This document shows positions 1-7,686 of a stretch of 64,000 nucleotides of DNA, piece by piece; position 1 is the stretch's first letter; each line of letters starts with the position of its first letter. Origin of the DNA: Micromonospora polyrhachis (GTDB lineage Bacteria > Actinomycetota > Actinomycetes > Mycobacteriales > Micromonosporaceae); assembly GCF_014203835.1 (NCBI RefSeq), contig NZ_JACHJW010000001.1:1178001-1242000 (forward strand). Reading direction: 5' to 3'. The notes under the pieces are model-generated. The model was not told where the DNA came from, ran no database searches, and saw only the letters and a list, made by a program, of their open reading frames with translations. The translations under genes were made by a program, and so were the position numbers.

Positions 1-1
1 C

Positions 2-481
2 TCGCACTTCCCCAAGGTGGTCACCACGCACTCCTGGGAGGAGCGTTGGGAGACGCTGACGATGGTGCGCGCCTCCGGCATGGAGGTCTGCTGCGGTGGC
101 ATCCTCGGCCTGGGTGAGACGCTGGAGCAGCGCGCCGAGTTCGCCGCCCAGCTCGCCGAGCTGGAGCCGCACGAGGTGCCGCTGAACTTCCTCAACCCGC
201 GCCCGGGCACACCCATGGGCGACCTGCCGGTGGTCGAGGCACGCGACGCGCTGCGGGCCATCGCCGCGTTCCGGCTCGCGATGCCCCGGACCATCCTCCG
301 GTACGCGGGCGGCCGGGAGATCACCCTCGGTGACCTCGGCACCCGGGACGGGCTGCTCGGCGGCATCAACGCGGTGATCGTGGGCAATTACCTGACCACT
401 CTGGGTCGCCCGGCCAACGCCGACCTGGAGTTGCTGGACGACCTGAAGATGCCGGTCAAGGCCCTGTCCGCGACGCTCTGA
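2..481 (+). CDS. bioB: Biotin synthase, C-terminal part (5' end outside window)
   Basis: The reading frame is open from base 2 and ends at a TGA at 479-481, so the gene starts before the window. The visible ~159 residues match the C-terminal half of the radical-SAM biotin synthase: a [10 protein letters not shown] stretch, the [10 protein letters not shown] segment, and the late GGRE and GGINA segments. BioB inserts sulfur into dethiobiotin in the last step of biotin synthesis. The radical-SAM CxxxCxxC motif would lie upstream and cannot be seen. The small gene that follows 10 bases after the stop probably encodes its auxiliary protein. Confidence 0.95.
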   Translation, partial: SHFPKVVTTHSWEERWETLTMVRASGMEVCCGGILGLGETLEQRAEFAAQLAELEPHEVPLNFLNPRPGTPMGDLPVVEARDALRAIAAFRLAMPRTILRYAGGREITLGDLGTRDGLLGGINAVIVGNYLTTLGRPANADLELLDDLKMPVKALSATL

Positions 482-491
482 GAGGGACAGC

Positions 492-668
492 ATGTGGTGT
501 GACCGGTGCGGGCAGCCGGCTACGGAAGGCTCGCACGACAGTTGCCGGGCGGCCCGAGAGCTGGAGCCGCCCCGCTTCTGTACCCGTTGCAAACGGCGGA
601 TGAAGGTGCAGGTCCTGCCGGTCGGCTGGGCGGCGACCTGTGTGGAGCACGGCGAGTTCCGGGGATGA
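492..668 (+). CDS. bsaP: BsaP-like biotin synthase auxiliary protein, 58 aa
   Basis: A 58-codon frame starts at ATG 492, 10 bases after bioB, with GAGGGACAG just upstream as ribosome binding site. The product begins [10 protein letters not shown] and carries two Cys pairs (CDRC near residue 3 and CTRC near 31) plus single Cys near 18 and 51, suggesting metal or Fe-S binding. In mycobacteria a small Cys-containing protein encoded directly after bioB (BsaP) is required for biotin synthase activity. Position, size and Cys content fit that role. The function is inferred from context and motif pattern. A shadow frame of similar length overlaps it and is not the gene. Confidence 0.8.
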   Translation: MWCDRCGQPATEGSHDSCRAARELEPPRFCTRCKRRMKVQVLPVGWAATCVEHGEFRG

Positions 669-708
669 CCCGAACACGGTTGGCCGGTCGGAGCGTCAGG
701 ACGATCGT

Positions 709-2340
709 CTAGACCGGACGGACAACCGGCAGGTCCACCTGCGCGACCGGCTGACCGATGTCGTGCCGGTGCAGCCAGCTACGCCAGGCCGCCACCTCGT
801 CCTCGGTGTGGTGCGCCGGGTGCCAGAGGCGGACCGGCGCGTCCGGGGCGGGCGTCGGTGGCGCGTCGTCGAGCCCGCGTAACGCCCCGTCCGCGTAGCC
901 ACAGGACTGTCCATCGACCGTCCAGATCAGCCCACGGGCGAGCACACCGACCAATGGATGGTCGAGATAGTGCTCGCACCAGCGGTCGTACCGCCAGGCC
1001 CGCCCGGCGGTCATCTCCCGTGCCAGCCGGTCGACCTGGGCGGCGAGTGCCTGGTCGATCCGCCTGGTCTGCGACCGTAACCTCCCCATCTCGTCGGCGT
1101 GCCCCCGACGTACCGCCGGGGGTGGGGCCTTGAGCAGGTTGCCGGCGGTGTCGCGCCAGGCGAGGACGACTCGCACGCCGCTCACCGTCAGGGTGGCGGT
1201 CACCCCGCCGATCGACAGCACCCGGCGACCGACCTCGACGAAGCCGTACGACGGAATGCCCGTTTCCTCGGCCTCCGCGCGGGGGATGCCCAGCGCGGCG
1301 GTCTGCCGGTCGATGGCCGCGTCGATGTCCTTCCGCACGCTCCGGACGGTCACCCGGTGGGTCAGCCGGGCGAGTTGCTCCACCGCCACCAGCCCGGTCA
1401 TCCGGGACAGCGCGTACACGGCCGCTTTCGCGGTCGGCAGGCTGAGCAGGTTCTCGGTCACCGGTGTCCGGCGCAACGCGATCGGCACCAGCTCCCCCAG
1501 GGTACGGGCGCTGTCCGGATCTGCCGGCGTGAACCCGAGCAGCCAGATCAGTCCGCGGAGCACGATCTCGTTGTGTGGGTCGTACCGGTACTCCCCCAGT
1601 TCCCACCAGTAGTCCTGCCACAGCGGTATCGAACGGGGTTGGCCGACCAGGCGGAGCCAGCCCTCGATGATCCGAGCCGCCCGGTTCGGGCCGACGACGT
1701 CCAGTAGCTCCCGGCCGTGCCGCTCCCAGCGATCCGACGGCTTCGCGGCGGTCGCCGTGCCGGCGTGGGCCAGCAGCCGCTGCCAGTCGACGCCGAGATC
1801 GGGCAGGTCGGCGAGTACCCGGTCGGCCCACACCTCGCCGGGGTCGACCGGTGGTAGGTCGGTCAGCTCGCTGAGCAACGCCGGTAGCACCGGAGCCGAC
1901 CGGTCGAAGGTGAGTTCGGTGTGTGCGGTACGGCGCAGTACGCCGACCAGCATCACCGGCAGCTCCGCTCCGGTGGCGAGCCAGGCGCGGGCCAACTCGG
2001 CCAGGTGCTCGAACGGGTAGTAGGAGAACTCCTGGCCGATGTCTTCCAGGATCTCCCGGAGCACACCGGTCGGCGCACTCTCCGGCATGGTCTCGCGGAC
2101 GGCGCGCCACAGTTGGTCCTCCGGTGACCGGGGCTGGTCGGCCCGCGCCGCAGCGACCCGTCGGTACACCGCCAGCCACCGGTCGGCCGGAGCACTCCCC
2201 AGCAGATCCCGCAGGTCCCGGTCCGTGCTGCGGAGTTCGCCGATCTCGACCAGCCCGGCGACGAACTCGTCGACATCGCCGGCGTCGGTCAACGCCTGTA
2301 CCCGGTCGTAGAGCGCCTGGGGAATCCTCGGATGCGTCAC
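709..2340 (-). CDS. DUF4132-type protein, 543 aa, short C-terminus
   Basis: I start it at GTG 2340, which follows an AGGTGGGGG Shine-Dalgarno; an upstream in-frame ATG exists at 2391 but has no such site. The protein is largely helical with no signal peptide. Residues ~420-530 resemble the DUF4132 domain of E. coli MolR/YehI: a K/RxW...HYLDHPLVGVLARGLIW segment, then an ARLxHP-like segment (VRLWHPAH) and a WRSWLHRHDIGQPVAQ segment. In the family this last stretch continues further, but here the protein stops about 10 residues later, so the C-terminus looks short. The function of DUF4132 is unknown to me. It converges with bioB-bsaP. Confidence 0.6.
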   Translation of the reverse strand: MTHPRIPQALYDRVQALTDAGDVDEFVAGLVEIGELRSTDRDLRDLLGSAPADRWLAVYRRVAAARADQPRSPEDQLWRAVRETMPESAPTGVLREILEDIGQEFSYYPFEHLAELARAWLATGAELPVMLVGVLRRTAHTELTFDRSAPVLPALLSELTDLPPVDPGEVWADRVLADLPDLGVDWQRLLAHAGTATAAKPSDRWERHGRELLDVVGPNRAARIIEGWLRLVGQPRSIPLWQDYWWELGEYRYDPHNEIVLRGLIWLLGFTPADPDSARTLGELVPIALRRTPVTENLLSLPTAKAAVYALSRMTGLVAVEQLARLTHRVTVRSVRKDIDAAIDRQTAALGIPRAEAEETGIPSYGFVEVGRRVLSIGGVTATLTVSGVRVVLAWRDTAGNLLKAPPPAVRRGHADEMGRLRSQTRRIDQALAAQVDRLAREMTAGRAWRYDRWCEHYLDHPLVGVLARGLIWTVDGQSCGYADGALRGLDDAPPTPAPDAPVRLWHPAHHTEDEVAAWRSWLHRHDIGQPVAQVDLPVVRPV

Positions 2341-2412
2341 GTAACCCCCACCTCGGTCATCGCCCGGAACCCTATCGACGGCCGGCGACATCCGTGACGC
2401 GCCCCCGGTGGG

Positions 2413-2438
2413 CCGGGCCGCCCGATCGGGCGGCCCGG
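2413..2438. terminator. Perfect 26-bp palindrome, terminator-like
   Basis: A 12-bp GC-only stem (CCGGGCCGCCCG) repeats in inverted form around a central AT. It lies 8 bases beyond the stop codon of the carboxylesterase on the minus strand, where a transcription terminator is expected. There is no U-tract, as is usual for actinobacterial hairpin terminators. Confidence 0.7.
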
Positions 2439-2445
2439 TTCCGGA

Positions 2446-3999
2446 TCAGATCCCGTCCCAGAAGGTCAACCGGTGCGTGGTGGCCCGGTCGAACCGGCCT
2501 ACCCGGTCGAGGTCCAGGCCCTGGACGTACGGGTGGTGCCGCCATGTCGGTAGTCGGTGGCCGTTGGGGTTACCCGTGGCGGCGAACCGTGCCCAGTAGC
2601 CGATCATCAGGTCGCCGAGTCGACGCTGCTTGGCGGTGAGCGGGGTCGACTCCCACGACGGGTCGAAGAGGAACGGCAGCTCCGAGCCGTGCGAGGCCAA
2701 GGGTTTCAACTGGTCGTCGGAGTACGGGAAGAGTTGCGGTGCGGTCCGGTCGAGGAACTCGTAGGAGTAGACCGGGACATACCGGGCCAGCAACCGGTCG
2801 GTGTCCCGCGCCGCCCTCGCCCAGTCGAGGTCGCTCATGATGGCGGCAGCGGTCTGGATGGGCACCTCACCGGGCGGATAGGCAGCCAGGACGGCTGGTG
2901 CCCGCTCCCCGAAGATCTGGGTGATGCCATCGACGTACTGGGCGGCGGTGAGCCCCGGAAACAACATCGAGGCGAACATGGTGCCCTCGTCCCGGGTGAT
3001 GCCGGACAGGATCGGCACCCGGTGGAAGCGTCCCTCGGCGAAGACCGTCGCCGGGTCCTCGGGCAGTACGGCGTTGCCGTATCCGGGCAGGGGCAGGGCG
3101 GGCTGTGCGAGGAGTTCCGCGACGGGCTTACTCCTCAGGCAGGCGATGTCCGGGCACGAAAGCTGGCCGGCGATCATCTGCCCGTGTCCCTCGTGCACCG
3201 CGGTCGGCACCCAGAGTGGCACGGCCATGACCTGCGGCAGGTCGTTCTGGCTCCAGCATGGGGAACTCTGGGTGATCGCGCGGTGGAACAGCCCGGCCGC
3301 GCCCGGGGAGACAAGCTGGGCGCAGACCGAGTGTGAGCCCGCCGACTCGCCGGCGAGCGTGACGTTGCCGGGATCACCGCCGAACGCGGCTGCGTTGCGC
3401 TGCACCCACCGCAGCGCCGCCTGCTGGTCCTCCACCCCGAACGCGCCGCTCTCCGGCAGCTCCGGATGGCCGAAGAAACCGAAGATCCCCAGCCGGTAGT
3501 TGACGGTCACCACGACGACGTCACCACGCGTGGCAAGGCGGGTGGCGTCGTAGTCGCTGCCGGCTCCCTTCGTCAGGCTGCCGCCGTGCAGCCAGACCAG
3601 CACCGGCTTGGGGTGGCGGGGTGAGGCACCGCGCGGCGCGGTCACATTCAGGTAGAGGCAATCCTCACTGTCGCTGGCCGGCAGGCCCCAACTGTCGGCC
3701 GTCTGGGCGCACCGAGCGCCGGGCCGGGTCGCATCGCGGATGCCGGTCCACGGCTCGACGGGCTGCGGCGAGCGCCAGCGCAGTTCGCCGACGGGGGCGG
3801 CGGCATAGGGGATGCCCTGGAAGAGCCGATGGTCACCACGTGACATGCCAGCTATCCAGCCCGTGTCGGTACGTACCTTGCCAGAGCCGGCGGGCTTGGC
3901 GGTCGCAGCGGGCTTGGCGGTCGCAGCGGGCTTGGCGGTCGCAGACGCTGGCAGCGCCAGGAGCGCGAAGACGGTCGCGATGGTCGTCAGGAATCGCAT
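2446..3999 (-). CDS. Secreted type-B carboxylesterase, 517 aa
   Basis: The N-terminus is a signal peptide (MRFLTTIATVFALLALPASA) followed by three tandem ATAKPA units and then the catalytic domain. Type-B carboxylesterase marks are clear: the oxyanion segment WLHGGSL, the nucleophile elbow GESAGS, and the late H-G-S-E-L-P segment that carries the catalytic His. Length is usual for the family. It should hydrolyse esters outside the cell; the substrate cannot be read. Its start overlaps the end of the upstream permease gene by 13 bases, so the two are co-transcribed and probably translationally coupled. Antibiotic or lipid ester hydrolysis are both possible. Confidence 0.9.
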   Translation of the reverse strand: MRFLTTIATVFALLALPASATAKPAATAKPAATAKPAGSGKVRTDTGWIAGMSRGDHRLFQGIPYAAAPVGELRWRSPQPVEPWTGIRDATRPGARCAQTADSWGLPASDSEDCLYLNVTAPRGASPRHPKPVLVWLHGGSLTKGAGSDYDATRLATRGDVVVVTVNYRLGIFGFFGHPELPESGAFGVEDQQAALRWVQRNAAAFGGDPGNVTLAGESAGSHSVCAQLVSPGAAGLFHRAITQSSPCWSQNDLPQVMAVPLWVPTAVHEGHGQMIAGQLSCPDIACLRSKPVAELLAQPALPLPGYGNAVLPEDPATVFAEGRFHRVPILSGITRDEGTMFASMLFPGLTAAQYVDGITQIFGERAPAVLAAYPPGEVPIQTAAAIMSDLDWARAARDTDRLLARYVPVYSYEFLDRTAPQLFPYSDDQLKPLASHGSELPFLFDPSWESTPLTAKQRRLGDLMIGYWARFAATGNPNGHRLPTWRHHPYVQGLDLDRVGRFDRATTHRLTFWDGI

Positions 4000-5621
4000 A
4001 CGTCCACGGTGTCATCTGACATCAGCGCCCGGAATGAGGTTTCCTGCCCGCTGCGGGGTGGGCCTACCTCCACCCCCCTGCTGTCGTCGCTGCCGGCACG
4101 GCGGGTCCGCGCGATGGCCATCCCGAATGCCACCAGAGCGTAACCACAGAGCACGGCAAGGCCCGCCCACCAGGCCAGCGGGAAGTAGCCGGTTGATGGG
4201 ACGTAGTGGGCGACGACCTGCGGGTACTCGCGGATCGTCTGCTGCACCGCGAACCCGGCGGCGGGGGTGAGGCGCAGCAGCCACCGGGACACGTCGTCGG
4301 GTAGCAGCGGCAGCGCACCGAGGACGTACGGCAGGACGACCATCGAGGTCGCGACCAGGATCGCCGCCCAGCTACGGCGCACCAGCGCACCGAGGGACAG
4401 CGCGAGGACAGCGGTGACGGCATACAGCGCGGCGACACCGACGACGAGCCGTAGCTCGGTCAGGGTGGGCACCGCGACGGTGGGGGTACCGGTGGCGCGC
4501 ATAACCTGCGCGCTGAGCGGGACGGTGATCCCGGCGGCAACCAGTCCGGCGAGGAAGGCGGCCGGGCCGACCACGCCGGCCTTCGCCACCAGGTCCCGCC
4601 CGCTCAGCGATGCGACGCCGGTGCGCCCCGGTCGGAGTCCCCTGGTCGCGAACCGTACCGCCAACACGATCACGATCATCAGCCCGATGGCCAGGCCGAC
4701 GAGGGTGTCCTCCGGGGTACGGCCGCCCACCGCACCGATCGGCCCGATGTCACCCGAGCCGGTGACGGTGAGGGTGCCGTCCGACTCGACGAGCCCGGGT
4801 GCCCGGTGATACCGCTCCCAGTCGGTCTGGACGTCCGTCCCGGCGTGCTGCCACTCGCCGGCCGATGCACCGCCGGCCAGACTGACGTTGTCGAAGACCG
4901 CGGTCGCCTGGGTGAACCGCACCTCGGAGGTGCTCGCCCCCAACCCCGTACGGCGTAGTGTCAGGTCTCCCGGGGACGTGGCGAAGAGCCCGACCTGCAC
5001 GGTACGGGGCAGCCCGGGGAGACGGGCCACACCTACCTTCGTCCACTGTGCGCCGTCGTTCGACTCGTGACCGGTGATGGTGTCACCGGTGCGGGTCAGG
5101 CGCAGCCAGCGCGGCGCTTCGGCCGAGACCCCGCCCGAGCGGCCGGCGATGTCGTGGACGTAGTCGTACTGCATCCGTACGCCGTGTTTACCGGTAAGCA
5201 TCAACGCCGCGTACGAGGATCCGGGGGTCGTGCCGTCCTTGATCATGATCCCGGCCTTCGCCCAGGGTACGAGGCCGGAGACTATCTCGTCGTGGTTTGG
5301 CGGCGGGTAGGTGATGATGCCGGTCAGGTCGGTCATCCGTACGGTGATGCTGCCGTCCCCGTCCAGTGGCTGGTGCGCGAAGTAGGAATGATCGGTCACC
5401 GCCTGGCCGTTCGGTCCCACCGGATCGGTGGGGCAGGCGATCGCCACGTCGCCCTCGCTACAGGATGACCGGCCGCCGACCGCGGCCAGCAGACCGAGCA
5501 GTACGGTGACCAGCGCCGCGGCCGTCAGGGCGAGCACCCGACCCCGACTCCGGAAGACGGACCATTCCCGGCGTACGGCCACGCCCAGGGGCACACCGGT
5601 GACTTCGTTGGTTTCTGGCAT
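3987..5621 (-). CDS. ABC-2-like membrane permease with inserted jelly-roll domain, 544 aa
   Basis: An N-terminal cytoplasmic stretch (REWSVFRSRGR) leads into one membrane helix near residues 30-50. About 220 hydrophilic residues follow (~55-285), resembling a DUF1349/concanavalin-like jelly roll with W-L-R-L-T-R-x-G-x-T-I-T and D-N-V-S-L segments. After this come at least five more helices (~295-500), as in ABC-2 type permeases. The large loop would be extracytoplasmic and could bind a carbohydrate or cell-surface polymer. No ABC ATPase is encoded beside it; the partner must be elsewhere. It shares an operon with the secreted esterase and is divergent from a two-component system that may control it. 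The family assignment is by topology and motif feel. Confidence 0.65.
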   Translation of the reverse strand: MPETNEVTGVPLGVAVRREWSVFRSRGRVLALTAAALVTVLLGLLAAVGGRSSCSEGDVAIACPTDPVGPNGQAVTDHSYFAHQPLDGDGSITVRMTDLTGIITYPPPNHDEIVSGLVPWAKAGIMIKDGTTPGSSYAALMLTGKHGVRMQYDYVHDIAGRSGGVSAEAPRWLRLTRTGDTITGHESNDGAQWTKVGVARLPGLPRTVQVGLFATSPGDLTLRRTGLGASTSEVRFTQATAVFDNVSLAGGASAGEWQHAGTDVQTDWERYHRAPGLVESDGTLTVTGSGDIGPIGAVGGRTPEDTLVGLAIGLMIVIVLAVRFATRGLRPGRTGVASLSGRDLVAKAGVVGPAAFLAGLVAAGITVPLSAQVMRATGTPTVAVPTLTELRLVVGVAALYAVTAVLALSLGALVRRSWAAILVATSMVVLPYVLGALPLLPDDVSRWLLRLTPAAGFAVQQTIREYPQVVAHYVPSTGYFPLAWWAGLAVLCGYALVAFGMAIARTRRAGSDDSRGVEVGPPRSGQETSFRALMSDDTVDVCDS

Positions 5622-5733
5622 GCCTCCGGTTCTACGGAGCCGCCCATGACACGGCCCGAACGACCGCTGTCATCCCGCTGTTAGGTCCGGCACGGCATCC
5701 TGGGGGTCCGGGTGTGGACGGGGGAGAAAACTG
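5622..5733. promoter_or_regulatory. Divergent intergenic region, permease vs sensor kinase
   Basis: These 112 bases separate two divergent starts, so promoters for both units must lie here. The sensor kinase has a strong GGGGGAGAA ribosome binding site at 5719-5727. I could not identify convincing -35/-10 boxes or direct repeats for the response regulator. Confidence 0.5.
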
Positions 5734-6945
5734 ATGGACCAACTGCGACGCCTCCCGCGATCGGGCCGGACCATCCGGAACCGGATCACCGTCCTGTACG
5801 CCGTCGTGTTCCTGGTCTCCGGTGCCGGTCTGCTGGCCATCACCAATCTGCTGGCCGGGAGTCAGGTGACCCAGGTCGCGCCGGGTGGGCGCCCACCCGT
5901 CGAGCGGGCCGACCTCGCCGCCGCCCGGACGCACATTGAGCAGCTCGAAGCCCAACTCGCCGACCTCCGGGCAACACAGTCGCGGCAACTCCTGGTGGGC
6001 TCGCTGATCGCACTCGCCGTGATGGCGGGAATCTCCATCCTGTTGGGACGGGTCCTCGCCGGTCGGGTGTTGCGACCACTACGGACGATGACCGCCGCGA
6101 CCCGGCGGATCTCGGCCGAGAACCTGCACCGACGGCTGGCTGTGTCGGGCCCCGACGACGAGGTCAAGGACCTCGCCGACACCATCGACGGGCTGCTGGA
6201 ACGCCTGGAGACGTCGTTCGCCGCCCAGCGCCGGTTCGTCGCCAACGCCTCCCATGAACTACGGACACCGTTGACCATCATGCGGGCGTCGCTGGACGTC
6301 GCCCTGGCCAAACCGGAGCCGGTACCACCGCAGACACTCGCGCTGACCGGCCGGCTCCGTACCGAACTCGACCGGGTCGACGGACTGCTGGAGGGCTTCC
6401 TCGTCCTGGCCCGAGCGCAGCACGGCGTGCTGCCCGACCGTGCCCCGGTCCCGCTCGGCGGCCTGCTGTCCGAAGCCGTGACCGCCCGTGCCGCCGACAT
6501 CACGGCGAAGGACCTGACCGTCGAGGTCGACATCCGCGATCGCGGGTGGACCCGGGGCAGCCCGACGCTGCTGTCCCGGATGACAGCCAACCTGATCGAC
6601 AACGCGATCGTCCACAACCGGGACGGCGGCTGGATCCGGGCCACCGCCCGAACCGAAGACACCTCGGCCCAACTCGTCGTGGCAACGGGCGGGCCGGTTC
6701 TCGATCCGGAACAGGTCGCCCGGCTGGCCGAGCCGTTCCAGCGGCTGGCCGCCGACCGTACCGGCTCCGAGACCGGAACCGGTCTCGGCCTGTCGATCGT
6801 CGCGGCCATCGTCGGCGCGCACGACGGCCGCCTGGAGTTGCATGCCCCCAGCGAGGGCGGACTCCGCGTCACCGTCTCCGTCCCCTCGGTGCCGGCACCG
6901 TCGATGGCCGCCGGCTCCCGCGGCGCGGTGGGTGGTACGCGGTGA
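5734..6945 (+). CDS. Membrane sensor histidine kinase, 403 aa
   Basis: Domain order is: transmembrane helix 1 (~20-37), a short extracytoplasmic part of ~55 residues ending in a coiled-coil-like stretch, helix 2 (~90-108), HAMP (~109-165), HisKA with the H-box NASHELRTPLT (phospho-acceptor His174), and HATPase_c with N-box NLIDNAIVHN and G-box GTGLGLS. The very small sensor part suggests that it senses a membrane event or partner rather than binding a large ligand. The stop codon overlaps the GTG start of the response regulator by 4 bases, so the two form a coupled pair. The divergent permease/esterase pair is the likely target. Confidence 0.95.
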   Translation: MDQLRRLPRSGRTIRNRITVLYAVVFLVSGAGLLAITNLLAGSQVTQVAPGGRPPVERADLAAARTHIEQLEAQLADLRATQSRQLLVGSLIALAVMAGISILLGRVLAGRVLRPLRTMTAATRRISAENLHRRLAVSGPDDEVKDLADTIDGLLERLETSFAAQRRFVANASHELRTPLTIMRASLDVALAKPEPVPPQTLALTGRLRTELDRVDGLLEGFLVLARAQHGVLPDRAPVPLGGLLSEAVTARAADITAKDLTVEVDIRDRGWTRGSPTLLSRMTANLIDNAIVHNRDGGWIRATARTEDTSAQLVVATGGPVLDPEQVARLAEPFQRLAADRTGSETGTGLGLSIVAAIVGAHDGRLELHAPSEGGLRVTVSVPSVPAPSMAAGSRGAVGGTR

Positions 6946-7601
6946 GGGTCCTGGTGGTCGAGGACGCGTACGCGCTCGCCGAGGTGCTGGTGGAGGGACT
7001 ACGGGACCAGGGCATGGCCGTCGACGTCGCCCACGACGGCCTGACCGCCGCCGCGAAACTCGACCTCAACGCGTACGACGTGGTCGTCCTCGACCGTGAC
7101 CTGCCCGGACTCCACGGCGACGTCATCTGCCAGATGATCACTGAACGCGACGGGCGGGCGATGGTCCTCATGCTGACCGCGGCCGGCTCACCCGACGACC
7201 GGGTCAGCGGCCTCACCCTGGGTGCCGACGACTACCTGGCCAAACCGTTCCACTTTCCCGAGTTGGTCCTGCGCATCCAGGCCCTGGCCCGGCGGCGACC
7301 CGCTGCCGGGCCCCGGACCCTGCGGGCGGCCGGCATCGAACTGGACCCGGTACGCCGTACGGTCACCCGGGACGGTTGTCAGCTCAGCCTCTCGGTCAAG
7401 GAGTTCGCGCTCCTGGAAGCCCTGCTGCGGGCCAGCCCGGCCTTCCTCAGTGCCGAGGCGCTCCTCGAACAGGTCTGGGACGAGAACGCCGACCCGTTCA
7501 CCAACACCGTCACGGTGACCATCGGGCGGCTGCGCCGCAAACTGGGGCCGCCGACGGTCGTCACCACGACACCCGGGGTGGGCTACCGCATCGCCCGTTA
7601 G
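6942..7601 (+). CDS. OmpR-family response regulator, 219 aa
   Basis: The start is GTG 6942, which overlaps the kinase stop (GTGA). The long frame that begins upstream at 6546 is only an extension inside the kinase gene. The receiver domain has the acidic pair in VVEDAYAL, phospho-acceptor Asp51 in VVLDRDLPG, the conserved Thr in LMLTA and Lys in LAKPF. The C-terminal winged helix includes LSVKEFALLEALL and ends in the family-typical TTPGVGYRIAR. It binds DNA as a dimer, usually at direct repeats 10-11 bases apart. A strong hairpin follows the stop. Confidence 0.95.
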   Translation: MRVLVVEDAYALAEVLVEGLRDQGMAVDVAHDGLTAAAKLDLNAYDVVVLDRDLPGLHGDVICQMITERDGRAMVLMLTAAGSPDDRVSGLTLGADDYLAKPFHFPELVLRIQALARRRPAAGPRTLRAAGIELDPVRRTVTRDGCQLSLSVKEFALLEALLRASPAFLSAEALLEQVWDENADPFTNTVTVTIGRLRRKLGPPTVVTTTPGVGYRIAR

Positions 7602-7650
7602 GAAGGGCCCGTCCGGACGCTTCCCGCCTTGCAAGAGGCCCTTCCTAACG
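7596..7650 (+). terminator. Long hairpin with 14-bp arms after response regulator
   Basis: CGTTAGGAAGGGCC at 7596-7609 is repeated exactly in inverted form at 7637-7650, with a 27-base loop that holds a second small palindrome (GTCCGGAC). The left arm overlaps the TAG stop of the response regulator. A weaker relative with the GGAAGG/CCTTCC core sits at 34544-34567. Confidence 0.8.
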
Positions 7651-7686
7651 CCACATTCCGGGCGACTCCGGCTCGGGCCGGGACAA

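Noticed and set aside
1099-1707. Plus-strand frames opposite the DUF4132-like gene
   Set aside because: His/Gln/Pro/Arg-biased shadows with no ribosome site.
7376-7648. Small frames around the response regulator end
   Set aside because: They lie in other frames within the winged-helix region or the terminator hairpin.
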